64,000 nucleotides of DNA from Cristatella mucedo (Eukaryota; Bryozoa; Phylactolaemata; Cristatellidae). Shown here one piece after another: positions 1-12,737 of the stretch. The stretch is from positions 2,673,001 through 2,737,000 of the forward strand of contig WPIO01000032.1 of the NCBI GenBank assembly GCA_009760855.2. The letters are read 5' to 3'. Below the pieces are notes generated by a model, which did no database searches, was not told where the DNA came from, and saw only the letters and a list, made by a program, of their open reading frames with translations. Both the position numbers and the translations under genes were made by a program. Each line of letters begins with the position of its first letter. Within the stretch, counting starts at the first letter, position 1.

Positions 1-3000
1 CTTTGTTCGGTTTAAATAAATAGATATAGCCCCAAAGTTACCTGTGGTTAAGTAAAATAAATATTATCTTTGATATTCAATCTGTTTTCACGTTTCGTTT
101 TGTTTGAAGAAAGAGCTTCCAGACAGTACTCCCCAAGTACGTAACTTACCTACTAAGATTAACGATTTCTAGCCTTACGTTTACGCCGAGCTGGTTTGGT
201 CCCGAGGTATACGTGAAGTGCCTGAATTAAGATTAAGTTCTTTTGGGGCGCTGTCCAAATGAATTTTATTTATTTACCAAAAATGGGTAGGCTTCTTTCA
301 ACCAACACCGCATAATTCTCCAGTGTCTTTCAGTCAGCATGCCTTTCGTAACATTTCCTATTCATTTATTATTTCTTATTCATTTTTAAATGCTCTCCTA
401 TCAATAAAAATCCTCTTTGGAAATTTTCACATCACTAATGCAGCCAAAGTCGGCAAGGAAATTACTACGAATCCTTTTTTCAACATCGGGGTCACTGGAA
501 AAGAGGTAACTATTGAATTAGTTCTGCAGTTTATTCAGGCGACTGCATGGATATTCTTTTGGAAAACTTGGAAGGTTCTTTTTACTCTCAATATTGAATC
601 CAACAAAACCAGTTCCTCTAAGTATGTGCATTTTAATACGCTCCTATACGTTTTCATTTTGATTTATTGTCTAAGTACCATACCATGCAGTGCAATAGCC
701 CTTCATTATTTATTATCATGCAATTCGTTTGAGAGCATCTGGATGGACATTTAGTTCTCTGAAACGGCATGTTATCATTTGGTTGGACTGTTTGCTCACT
801 TTTCTGCCTTCTCCTTAAACTCCTCTTTCACTTTGGAAATTGGTCAGGAAGCATGCAGTCAAACTGCATCATCTATAAGGCTGACTCTTTGGCTTTGGTC
901 GCAAGAATCACGGCGTTAATATAGCCAAAATATTTGAAGGTTGGTCAAGCCGTAAATTAACTCCTCACTGTAAAATGTTTTGAAAGCAGGATTGATTTGT
1001 TTTCTCTCTAATGAGGGCTCGCTCTTTGGAGCGAGCGTTTCATACAGTTTCAGCTCACGTCATGACTTTGAGAAACGGTTTCAGGTACTTTTAGAGTTTG
1101 ATAATTACTATTTAATAAATAATTTTGCTGCTGAGCATTATGTAGGGGCACAAAATTATTCGCTCAAAGCTCATACTATATGTCAACACGGTTCGGCTGA
1201 TGTGAGCACCGTTGAAAAGGTAATTTAATTTTCCAGCTTGCTCCGGTTACGTGCCATGCAACAATACTTATAACATTGCCTTTGTTACGTATTTTTCCAT
1301 TGGGAGACACGAAAACATTACTCTAGACTTCTGCCAGCCTCACTTTCCAAGTCGTCCGGTCTGATAAATAGAAGCGTAAAGATGACTGAAAATTCCACAA
1401 CGATGCTTGACAGTCATGAGCGTCGCTTCTGCCACATTACACTTTAAGTGGAGCTACGTGGCCAAGTTCGCAATCAGAAAGCCTGCACTATTCGCATGGC
1501 AAATGCCGGTGAGGCTGGCTTCTCAAAGCACTGCTATCGAGGGATAGATGCCGCCTCGATACGCGCTGGTATGTTGACGGTAGCTGAGCAAGGCAGTAAT
1601 AATTACTGATCAAATTAAAATCGCCTATAATCACTAGCATCAATAATCATCATCGCTAGCGCCGAGCAGTCTATTCGAAGGCCATAGAGAGCTGCAGGCG
1701 CCAGCAGTCTTGCATCAGGCCCCAACCGCAACGGACCAGTTCGACGCCCAGAGCATAATTTTTCGACTATTACTCGAATTAGACTTTAATGCTACCTAGT
1801 CATTGAATGTGGAATTAATAGCTCCTGGTCATTGTAATTCAAAAGCAGTGAATAATACTTTGGTAGCCAAACTTTTGCCGATGTATCCGACCAATATGCA
1901 CCTTAAATCTGAAGGTGTCTGCCAAAGTTACTACAAAGCGTACCTTATCAAAATTTGCAGTTTAACAAAAACTCGTGTGATCGGCACCATAAGAATGCTT
2001 TATCCGTGCGAATCGTCCCGCATGCACTCATGCGGAACGCGATTGTACGTTATTTTACTGTCGCTTAATTAGAGTATATAATTTTGTTATAGCTTGTGTG
2101 GGATGCATAGAAATAGTTTTAATTATCTTAGGGCTTTACGAAAACTCTATACCATAACCCCTATTATTATTCTTAAATTTTATTGAGATATTGTATAAAT
2201 TACCATTGATTCTAACTCCATGAAAGACCCTTCAGCTGTGTCACTGCCAAAATTAAGTTTTTACTAGAACAGCCTCGATTTAATATATTTTACCGAAGTT
2301 TTTATTGTTGAATCGTGGGCTGTATTCCAGATCATCCCGAAAATTACTGCTATCATAAGTAACATCATGGAAGCTCCGGAGAAATCCATTGCAGGGAGCG
2401 GCGAAGCCTCCAAGTAACTACACATTTCTGATGCGGAATTATCAACTTGAAACTTCGTTGTGTTTTCTGTGGCTTAAAAGCATTTCTTCAAATTTGTTTT
2501 TTTTAATTTGAATTTTGCTTGAAATATTTGGAAATTGGAGTTAGCTGGAGTGAGAAAAAGCAATGGGCCTGGTGCTCCTCCAGAACGGTCGTAGGAAAAA
2601 ATAGTACCTTTGAATGTCAGCGATTTGGTAACAATACTCTGTTGTCTAAATGAGGTTTCATAAATTCTTCTTAATTATTGCAACCAGATTTTTTTACTTA
2701 AAGCACCTAAAAAACTTTCGAGTGATCTCTTAGCCATCATGGTTTATTTTAAATTGGAATTCGTGTTTCGCAAATATTTTATTTAGGTAATCCTCTATAA
2801 ATAGTAAAAAATAGAAGTAAATCGCGAGAGTTTAACTGCGACACTATTAGTCTGAATTATGCTACAGAAATCGTCTATTCTTTATCACTTTTCGAGTCGA
2901 GACAATTAAACATAATCACTTCTAAAGTTTCACAGTAGACGTTAACAATATCAGGGCGCTGACTCATTGAAGGATAAGTTAAAACGTAAAATTTGCTTTT

Positions 3001-3611
3001 CGTAAGTGTGATAATTTATTGTACACTTTTACATTTTTCGAAGTGCTCGATCGGAAAGATACAACACTAATGTTACTTGTAAATTAGCAGCAGTGTGCCA
3101 ATCGAGTGCAATATAATTTCTACATTTCAGTAAAACTAAATATTTGGCTTGTATTTCTCAAAAATGACTTGCTATTTCAAATCATTTTTAACTATAATAG
3201 CGATAATTTGGATAAGTACCATTGCTGGAAAGCTGCCTTATCATTTTAATAGGAATAATTCCTTAGTTCATTGCCCGAAGAGAACTGGATCTATATTTGA
3301 GGACTTTACTACCTTCTGATAGTGAATCAATGACCAATCTACTTCTATATTAAGCAAAATTATTTTTAGTCCATAAACTAGTTCGTCCGACCGCTGTTAC
3401 AGTCATCGCGTTAAAATCATCCTTGGGTGATATTTACAGTAGTGATACAATGGTACAGAAATTATGAGTGTCAAATAAGTGGTAAAAGTGTGACAATTTC
3501 TAATTTGCTTATGTAGCTGCAACTTGCACTCTCTTATTTGAAATTTAACATTGGAATTCTAGAGCTTCACTGGGCTATGAATTTAAAAGGGTTTCTTTAA
3601 GGATGGTTGGA
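1..3611. other. AT-rich flank without a recognised gene
   Basis: I scanned this stretch for earlier exons of the receptor and found none I could defend. Open frames at 323-754, 980-1228 and 1803-2072 show no family motif. A decayed SINE tail is at about 188-275. A short stretch at about 1828-1870 is weakly similar to one at about 62789-62830, a diverged dispersed repeat. Confidence 0.4.
188..275 (+). mobile_element. SINE family 1, internally deleted copy
   Basis: Holds the start (GCTGGTTTGGTC) fused directly to the B-box-distal part (CCGAGGTATACGTGAAG) and the LINE-like tail (GATTAAGTTCTTTTGGGGCGCT, then an AT-rich end). The middle of the tRNA-like region is missing. Confidence 0.6.
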
Positions 3612-5750
3612 TGGAGTCGCTGCACCTTTCAGTTTACAAAAAAACTCCTAAAGATACGATGGGTTAAGCTCCGGCTTAAATTTCGTTTCAAGAAATCGGG
3701 GTCTGATACAGATCTAGTCAATTTCAAAGACTTCTTTCGAGTTTTCACTGGAAAGCTTAAAAAAGCCAGGGCTTCTTTTTTTTCATCCGAAAGCTGAATT
3801 CCTGCCAGTCGGACACTAAACAGATTTATAGGACAGTAAACGATTTAGTGGCCAATGCTGAGAGGTCTGACTCCCCAGATATTAAGGACTCAGCCGAAAA
3901 GTTTTCAGCATTCTTTAATGAAAAAATTGGCACACTCGTGCCTCTATTAAGCCCCCTCCGACTAAAGCAATCGCGGCTCTGCAACCTGTAACCTTCCTTA
4001 GAAGGTTCTCCGAGGTTCCTGCATGTGATGTGGCTACCTTAATAAGGTCTAGCAAAAAGAGCTCGTCTGCTGAAGACCCTATACCTTCATCTCTGTGATC
4101 TTCACTAGTAGTCCAACTTAGCCATGCCATAACCAAGATTTATAATGCTTCTTTGGGAAAAAGGGTCGTCCCCAAGTCCTTCAAATTTGCAATCGTTAGA
4201 CCCATACGTCCTTGCAAACTATCGCCCTGTTTCACTTCTTTCTTTCTTGTCAAAGATTCTTGAAAAAATTGTTGCTAAGCGGCTGGTTGAACATATTGAA
4301 AAGAATGAAACGTCAGAAACATTTCAATCAAGATTCAAGAGGCAGAACTCCACTGAAACTGTTCTCCTCCGTGTTAACAATGACATTCTACGTGGCAACG
4401 ACGACGGGAATGTCACTGCCGTAGCTCTGCTAGATCTGTCTGCTGCCCTCGACACCATTGATCACGAAGTTCTGCTTGAACGATTGAGAACAACGATCGG
4501 TCTGGCAGACGAAGCACTGACGTGGTTTAAATCCTACTTGTCTGATAGTGTTCAATCCGTGTCGTGTGGGGGTCAGGTCTCAGACATGAGAAGAGTCACC
4601 TGTGGAGTCCCTCAAGGGTCTGTACTTGGTCCCTTGCTGTTCTCTATTTATACGCAACCTCTGGGAAAAGTGATTAAGGCCCATGGAATAGAATATCACT
4701 TTTATGCTGATGATACTCAGTTGTATTTGTCATTCAAACCGTCGGAATATGCTGCAGCAACTGAAAAATTGAATGCTTGCTTTGCCGATATTCGATCCTG
4801 GATGTCGGAAAACTTCCTGAAATTAAATGAAGCTAAAACCGAACGGCTGCTCATAGGACACCCCAAGCGTGTGGCTGGATCAAAAGGCTTTGCTCTTCTA
4901 ATAGGTGATGCTGTTGTGAGACCATCACCACGTGCTCAAAATTTAGGTGTCATTTTCGACAACTGCCTCAATTTTAAAAGCTTCATTCAGAAGACTGCTT
5001 CTGCAGCTAGCCATCACGTCCGATCCCTATCCAAGATTAGGAGCTGTCTTCCACAGTGGCTTGCAAAACATTTAACTAGCTCCTTAGTTCTGTCTCGGCT
5101 TCCTTATTGCAATTCTCTATTGGCTCGGCTAACAAAAAAGGCGATTAGGCCACTGCCGCTGACTATGAATATGGCTGCAAGGCTAGTCTTCAAGTCCCAG
5201 AAGTTTGAGCACGTGTCTGCTTTGCTAAAAGAGCTAGGACGGATGCCGGTTGACCAACGGATTCAGAGCAAGGTTCTTACGCTGACCCACAAGACCCGCC
5301 ACGGCTTGGCTCCTTCGTATCTAGCTGAGCTGCTGCATTAGTTTCAGCCAGTTCGTGCCCTCAGGTCCTGTGTGGACAATAAATTGGCTGTCCCATTCCT
5401 TAGCTTAAAGACCGTTGGCGACAGAAGCTTTAGCTCTGCAGGTCCTAGACTGTGGAAGTCGCTTTCACAATTATTACGCAACGACAAATACTCTACTACT
5501 GCCGACTATGGCTCATCCTTTTCAGCGGTTCTGAGTGGATACTTTTATGTTACTCACTACTGAAACTGCTCTCCTGACTCTGCTATGCTTCCCACTTTCT
5601 CTTTGTTGTGTGAGACAAAGTCTGTTGGCTACCGAATGCGTACCGAAAGCCGCTTAGGCTGTGAGTGGGCTATAAAAAAACTCTCCTGAATAAAACCCAC
5701 ATGGTCTTTATGACTTTGTGGAGTTAGAGACGGAGATACATTACATTACT
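3612..5750 (+). mobile_element. LINE (L2/CR1-like, family A), 5'-truncated copy with RT
   Basis: Non-LTR retrotransposon of the jockey superfamily. Similarity to the longer copy at 16.5-19.07 kb begins near 3612, after its endonuclease. The longest open frame (4145-5341, 398 residues) holds the reverse transcriptase: [35 protein letters not shown] and the catalytic YADDTQ, then thumb and C-terminal regions (PYCNSLLARL; GLAPSYLAELL). The upstream linker is frameshifted (fragment 3603-3797), and a final piece is out of frame (5372-5563), so this copy is dead. The 3' UTR ends in an ACATT-type short repeat near 5740. Target-site duplications were not seen. Confidence 0.9.
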
Positions 5751-5989
5751 TCCTGCAGTGCGACCCCTGTCATTGTCGTCTGAGTGACGACTAGCGATTA
5801 CTGTGCATCAGCTTGGAAAAGCTGAGCTGGCGAATTGGAAAGCTGCTAAAGCAAGAGTGACCAGCCTCTGCGTCTGCCTGCCTTTAATAAGGGACTGACA
5901 TGTTTATAGATAAAACAGGCCTGCGATTCGTGCCCAAGGGGCACTTTATCTAGTTAACATAAATTTAAACAAGGAGAGCCCATCCTTAA

Positions 5990-6245
5990 GTTACGGACTT
6001 GATATAAATTTCAAAAAGTATTTTTTATGTTGGTTTTATAACAAAATCATTATGTTTTCATTTTACAGCACATTTTAATTTGTCCTCCAATACAGATTTT
6101 GCTTGATTGACCAAAAACTCTAAGCAATACAATAGGACTGGCTCAACAGCTACAGGTAGGTCAGCCGACACTCATGCCCAACTTCCAAAGCAACGAAGAC
6201 GTTTCCCGTGATTTTTCAGGGTGAAATCTAATATTTAATGATAAA
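5990..6245. repeat. Old dispersed repeat, copy 1 of 3
   Basis: About 250 bases resembling 32330-32580 and 45040-45190. The shared core includes an ACCAAAAACTC-like segment, CAGCTACAGGTAGGTCAGC and a GTTTTCCGTG-like stretch. It is too diverged to classify by eye and could be part of an old LINE UTR. Confidence 0.4.
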
Positions 6246-6299
6246 CAAGATATCTTGCTTAGGCAAGCATGAATGAGCCCGAGATATTCTTCTAAGACA

Positions 6300-7380
6300 G
6301 TCATGCTTAAGCAAATTTGAAAAACGGCGTACGGCTAGTCGCTTGCACAATTCGTAGCCTGGTCTCACTCATACACAGGTAAGCAAAGCACACACGAAGA
6401 AGGATAATTTCAATGGAACGCTGTGAAAAATGGTGTCGATCTTGACCTTATAAACCCTGTGAAAATTTCCAGAATGCATGAACTCAAGAGAGACACTTCA
6501 CTTGCACAGAGGAAAGGCTGTCAGAAACAAATAGGTTTAACCACCTTTGCGAAAATCTTCAAATCAGGAGATGACTAGATATCAGTAGATCGCATGTCCA
6601 CAAGAGATTTGAAGTTAGGGAAACACCTATTAACTATCATCAGAATTCGAGACGGGATATCACAAATTGGATCTTGCATCAACCGATTCGTATGATTCAT
6701 ACCTGTCTCACCAAAGTAGGCGGGCATGACCGTGGGACTGGTGAAACGTCACTTTGGAAAATAACTGCCTGATTGCATACAGATGCTACAGAAGACTTGC
6801 TGACGGGGCCTGCGTTTTGCCTGTTCTAGAGTAACGCTAGGTATTTCCATCTTTTAGTAGTTGATTTGCATATGACTGATCTATTTGAGAACGCTCGCTG
6901 CCATCCAGTCGCAAATTTCTCCAAATTATGCTGCAAGAGAGTTGAGAGCTTGCAGTTCTGTAAGCATTGAGGGGTCAAAGAAGGAGGAGGAATCTGTGTG
7001 TCATCTGCGTAAAAATAGAAGTCTAAGATTTCACTTGTGATTACATCGGCAAGATGGCGAGTTTTACTTGTGAGAATTTTATCAAGCAGATATCGTTGCT
7101 GTACCCCTTACTTTGAGGTTACTCGAATGACTGCTGCCTTTGAACATGTATGCTTTGCAGAATTCCAATGAGATAAGATCTAAACTATTGCAGCAGAGTG
7201 CTCATTAATCCTGAGCCAGAAAATAGGCTTCCAAGAAGACTTTGTGATGAAAAGTATCAAACGCTGCCGAGAGATATGGTAGAGTAAGCATACATTCCCT
7301 GAGCAGGTCGTTTTACACTAGCAGTGGTGAGATTCTATGGAATGATTAGCTATAAAACCGAATGAAACGCTCTTTCTTAA
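6300..7380 (-). mobile_element. Decayed L2-like LINE, RT core
   Basis: Reading the minus strand, 6983-7025 gives DFYFYADDTQIPP, the reverse-transcriptase catalytic box, with further RT-like pieces on both sides: leftward (downstream) SLTPQCLQNCKLS, and rightward (about 7240-7330) a decayed 'L.DLSAAFDT' segment. There are stops and frameshifts throughout and no open frame of useful length. Confidence 0.6.
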
Positions 7381-8112
7381 TTTGAGTTTTTTGCAGACTT
7401 TTGACTTTTTACAGTGGTATTCTGAGATATAACATCGTTATAGAGATCCTGAGTCTGAAAATTATTTCGAAAAATTCCAAATTGTATATGGTCTTAGTCG
7501 GCATCACTTAGTTACACAACCTAGATGAATTATTTCATTCCTTGATTTACTAAGCAAAAACAATCTCATTTTGCATTAAATTACCTTTAAAAACTATAAT
7601 TTTATAATGAATAATAAATTATAATTGTAAAATATGCCGTATATATGCTCAATTACATACGTTTTTAGAATTCCTTAATAGGCTGCGATTTCTGACCTTT
7701 CAGACTTGAAGGCCGAGAAAATTTAGCTCTTAAAATAACTATAGACCGAAGCAGCTGTCATTAATTTGAACAGAATCACGACTAGATCACTAGTTGCTGT
7801 GAGGCAATTTAAAGAGGGGGGTCTAAATGTTGTGCCACATTCAGTTTTTTGTAATTTAATATTTTCACGAAGATTTACTTAAACAATTTTTATATTTCTT
7901 TAATAATATTAAAATTTGTGTCTCTAGTAAAACATTCAATGTACTTGGTTTCAAATCTAGCCTATTTAAATTCCACTTTCTCTACAGGAAAGCGGACGGC
8001 ATGTGCCTTCAGAAAACAAAATCTGAGCTTCTGCATGCAGATGTTCGTTCCAATTTGATTAAGCACTGCATACTACTAAGCATTCAATAAAATTTAGAAT
8101 CGGATTTTTTAG
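7381..8112. other. Non-coding stretch upstream of the first receptor exon
   Basis: AT-rich. A good acceptor (CCACTTTCTCTACAG) sits at about 7987, followed by some 100 open bases, but no donor that would keep frame with 8113 is convincing. No other feature was recognised. Confidence 0.35.
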
Positions 8113-8209
8113 AATCATTACGAGCCTAGAGCGTCTTCTCAACGCTACAGCATATACTCTTGAGCCTAACAAGACGCTCAGTGTGGCTTGGAAAAATCTC
8201 GCAATTCAG
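8113..8209 (+). CDS. Adhesion GPCR exon: start of GAIN domain
   Basis: Follows a TTTTTTAG acceptor and ends CAG before GTATGT. It enters in phase 2 and leaves in phase 0. The peptide reads as a helix followed by a strand ([17 protein letters not shown], then [10 protein letters not shown]), as in the helix-to-sandwich transition of GAIN domains. It holds an N-linked sequon (NAT) and another at NKT. The incoming split codon shows that at least one more coding exon lies upstream. Confidence 0.75.
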
Positions 8210-11200
8210 GTATGTAGCACCAGCTATTGTAAAAGTGTAATATTCTTCGCAAATATTAAATATCTCAAACTAGCGTCATCAATTGCTGTTTAGCGGTAAA
8301 TTATGCTTTTGAATTGGTTTATATATAATTCGTGTGTATACCACCCTAAGAGAAAATCTCTATTCAGTCGCTTCACATATGCCATGGGGTTCAAGCCCAC
8401 GAGCTCGGTCAGACCTTGGTTGGGGCGAGCACCTTAAGCTCTGAAGTTAGAAGCAAAAAGATAAACTACTAAAAATTTGAAGCTGTTCCTTTACTCGCTT
8501 GAATTTTTCCGCCACCAGAGGTGGTACACATTCTGGAACTCTTGCAATCAGCTAAAAAAAACAAAATCCATAGACCTCTTGGACAAAATTTCTGTTGAAC
8601 CAATCCAATACTACTAGCAAAGTTTCTTGTGCTTGTGCTATAGCTTTTGCATGCTTTCTAGCGTGTAAAGGCTATGGCACATTCAAAAGCTAAATCAGTA
8701 AGCCCGTGAGTATCGATTCTTTTGAAATGAGTTGCAAAGTACATTCGCTTAGGGCGCTATGCCAGCAACCTATTATTATTAGTATTACTAATTCTTTTAT
8801 AAGGAATTTTTTCCAGCATACTTTGCTTCATATTGAAGCAGATACTTTTCTCTTAACTTATTTCCAATAGTGGTTGAACTTGTAAACGCTATTGCCAAGA
8901 TAACGTCGAAGTTAAATCAATGAGCGGTCGCCGTTGAATGGTATATCTTTCTGCCACGTAACCCTGTTTTCTCACAGTGCGTAGCTGTATTACTGACTTT
9001 CGTCGTGTCCGCTGCTGCTCGGACTAATATTCTGTCTATAATATTCTGTTCAGACGCGACAGCTGGCCCCAAACTTATGAAATCGGAATTGTACCGAGTG
9101 GTCCTGAAAATGAAGTTATCCCACGCCAGATCAACCCTTTTGGAGAAATATAAGATAATATATACCATGAATTAGAAATTAGCTATATCCATGTAGTATC
9201 ATTAACTTACAAAAATTAATACTATCTCATGCTATAGCTTATTTTTTAAATGAAATTATAGTGTTTTTGTGCTGGACGTTGTTACGATTTAAGACGCTTA
9301 TGTTTAGGGAAGTTTCAAAGTTGGCAAGACTTTCCCTTGAGCTGAAAATGCATTTATCCATTTTCGACAACGATGCGGTTCGTCAAGTTCTTATATGCAT
9401 TAAATAAGTTGAGTTAAATAATACATTAAAACCACTCCTTCGTCGTTCGCTAGTTCTTTTCATCTAACACACAAATTTGCATGTTTTTAGAGTATGTAGT
9501 GTTGAAATTTCTCACCTTTCCTGCAGGTAACTTCGGAGACTGACGTGATTGGCTTTCAATTACTCGTGGGGAGCGAATTGAATGGCACAACCACGCGGCC
9601 GATAAGAGCTGGAGATAACAGGTCAAATGACAATATTGGACCAAAGATTTCTCTTTCCCCCGACGTTCAAGGTAGAGTGAGAGCATTTCTTTTTATGTTT
9701 CATTGATATAAGCGAGGATCTGCTTTTTTAAAGCAATAGAATTGACGATATTCCTCAAAGTAATGACCTCTCAAAGACTTCGCCTGTAATTCTTGTGCTA
9801 TTTGCTTTCTTTTTGTTCTTCTCCTGTCAAATTTTAAACGACATCCAATAAAAATACATGCTCAGGGCGTGGTTAAAGGCCATCGCTATAGCAGCAGTGA
9901 GTAATTCTGGGATAAAGAAAAATAGAGCTCGACATTGAACTGACGGATTCTTAGCACGTAGTCACTTAGTATTTACACGCGGACAGATATCTGCAATGTT
10001 CGAGATTTGTTGCATAAAGATTCCTTCTTCATTTGAGAAAACTCTTAAGTCTCCATGATGAATGTAGCCTGCTAATTAAGAGAACGTGAAAATGCAATTT
10101 ACCGGTATGGCTATCCACTCACCTTGGCTGGCCCCATGCACCTGCAAGAGATGCAATACGATAGCAGCTGCGAGCACGAACCTGTCAATTAGAAACTGGC
10201 CAGAGTCACCGTCAACGCGGTCGATTTTTGGCCACAACATGGTGCTTAATAGATCCATCTTGTAGTAAAGGTCACCCGTGAAGTTCCAGGCACATAAACA
10301 CTTAAAAACAGATTCTTTTAATTAAAAATTATTCAAAATTGTATGGTATTCAAAATTCAAATTGTCCATTACTAAGCTGGATGCATGGTCCAGGTTCATG
10401 GACCAACTCGTCACAATCGAGGTAGTTTACTAGCAATCGCCTTGGAGAGAGAGAGAGAGATAGATAGTACACTATGTTAAGGTAGAATGCCAGGAATTGT
10501 CTGAAATTTCATTCGCATCATCTCCTCTCGATAGCAGAGTTTTTACTTTGTATTTCATTGCCGCTCCGAGTAACACTTATTTAGGGTAGCTTCAACACTT
10601 TTTAATGTTCTTCAATGGCTACATGCTCATTGTTTTCAAAATTGTAGGTTTATTTTTCCTATTGATTAGCAGAAATTTAGCAGATTACAAATACGCTCGA
10701 AGAAAAAAGAATTGTCTCAAATTAAAGCGATTTGACATTTGATCTGATCTTTTGTTTGAGCTACAGACCTGTAATGCAAATTCACATTTAGGAAATATTG
10801 TATTACTCACTTAATTTGCTGAACGTAGATATTTGATTAATTTTCATTTCATTTATCTTTTCTAGTGACTTACATTTTGACAGCAAGAATTTATTCGTAT
10901 ATATTCTGCTACATAAATACAAAACTACGATCAGATAGCTACAAATGTTATTTTTCAGCTCGGCTGATATCTAAGCCTTATTCCTGCAAGGCAATCAGGA
11001 ATCACACCCAAATGCTGGACAATTTCTGAAATGTAACTACTATAGAACAAAACAGTCAGATATACTACCCCATCAGGCTAAGCATCGTGCCACCCGCTTT
11101 TCGGAATCCAACAGTCTACAAATACCTCATACAAACCTTAAATCCTTTGGAGACCGTGCATTTAGTCCATATGCTCCCAAAGCCTGGAACTCCCTCCCGA

Positions 11201-12675
11201 CCTGCGTCAGAACATCCCCTGACCTGACCACATTTAAAAGGAACCTAAAAACACACCTATTTAGAACAGCATTTAGTGGGTCCCTGTGATTCGTCCTTGA
11301 TGTGCTTATGCGTGCTGACACTGTGCATGCTGCCACTAACCACATTTGCATGCTGACCCTGTGCATGTCACCCCTAACCATATTATTCATTTCGTTTGTT
11401 TTTCAAGCATGATTTTACTTACCATTCAATTGCATTTCCTTTTGCAGCAAATGTAAAGCGCCTAGAGAGAGATTAAGTTCTCTGAGGGCACTTTATCAAG
11501 TGAATTATTATTATTATTATTAAAACTGGTCCCGTAGGAAAACCCTGTGGGGCATACGGCTAGAATGAGTGATTATGCCCTATAAAATGGAAACAACTTC
11601 GAAATGCAGTCGTCGAATTCTTATAACTTTGGTGTCCGCTTTGACTCAGACTATAACTTGTAATAATGCTTTCAGAAAATCACGTCTACAATTATTCATT
11701 GCTTGCGATCCCGGTCCACGATTAGAGCCTACTTTTCTAGCGAGGGACCTTTATAGTTCTCTAATTTTCTCTATGTTAAAGTATTGTAGGCTAACATCGG
11801 TAAGGGGTTATCAGACAAAAAATAGCATATTCTGTCAGTTCCACACCCTAGAAAATTCAGCCCCAAAGAAAAGTCAGCCAGATCCTTCTTCACTAAATCA
11901 GTTGAGAGGGCTGCGAATTGATCAGCGACAGAAAAGGCAAAATGTTAGCCACTATGACAGAGTTGTTTGGCTCACTATACACACATAAAGCTGAAGTACT
12001 GCTCCAGTTTCATCGCCTTAGTGGTAAGCAGCGGGGCCTCACTGGAGAATAAATCAGCTAAGTTTTTATATTTCTTTAAAGAGTGTTGATCTTAGAAGCG
12101 TTTCCCTTGTGGATATTTGGCTATTGAAATAATAATACCACACTGGATAAAGCGCCCTCAGAGAACTCAATCTCTTTCTAGGCGCTTTACATCTGCTGCA
12201 AAGGAAATACGTTCGAACGGTTAGTGGTAGCATGCTCAATAAACATTCAATGTCCGACGAAATTTACAACGATAGCCAGTCAGGCTTTGGGGGATCGATA
12301 GAAAGAGGTTCCAGCGTTTCACCAGCTTTGTCTGCATAACTTAACTGAGTTACAGCTTAAAATATCTGTAGCTAAATGAATGAATTTCAGCTGTAGACGT
12401 CATTCGTTGAGCCTTCGAGGATGACAAGTACTCATATTTTTCTGTTGCTTTTGGGCTACAACATTTAACTGGGTGACTGAGCTATGTAGCTGTATAGCGT
12501 TTTAGCTATTTATTGGCCTTTCTTTCTGCTGGCTGATCAAATTAACCTTTAATCTTCGGTAACCACTAACTGCAATTTCAGGTACCATGCTGGTATTTTG
12601 GCATGTCCTCTGATATTTCAGCTTGGTCTCATGGTTGCATTGTAAACGGTCGATTACGTAGTCGTTCGTGCTTTC

Positions 12676-12737
<62 letters not shown>

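Noticed and set aside
323-754. Open frame of 143 codons with hydrophobic stretches, tested as part of the receptor ectodomain or a membrane protein
   Set aside because: AT-driven composition, no domain pattern, and no splice signals that would join it in phase to the exon at 8113.
980-1228. Possible exon with acceptor TTTTCTCTCTAATGAG and donor CAG/GTACTT
   Set aside because: The frame does not leave in phase 2 as required by the next receptor exon, and the peptide has no family motif.
6323-6377. Possible receptor exon before 8113 (phase 2 out, donor CAG/GTAAGC)
   Set aside because: It lies between old repeat and LINE sequence, its acceptor is weak, and the peptide shows no GAIN feature beyond hydrophobicity.
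8917-9168. 83-codon minus-strand frame and an overlapping plus-strand frame with acceptor TTTTCTCACAG
   Set aside because: No usable donor in frame on the plus strand and no recognisable peptide on either strand; the receptor reads in phase from 8209 to 9527 without it.
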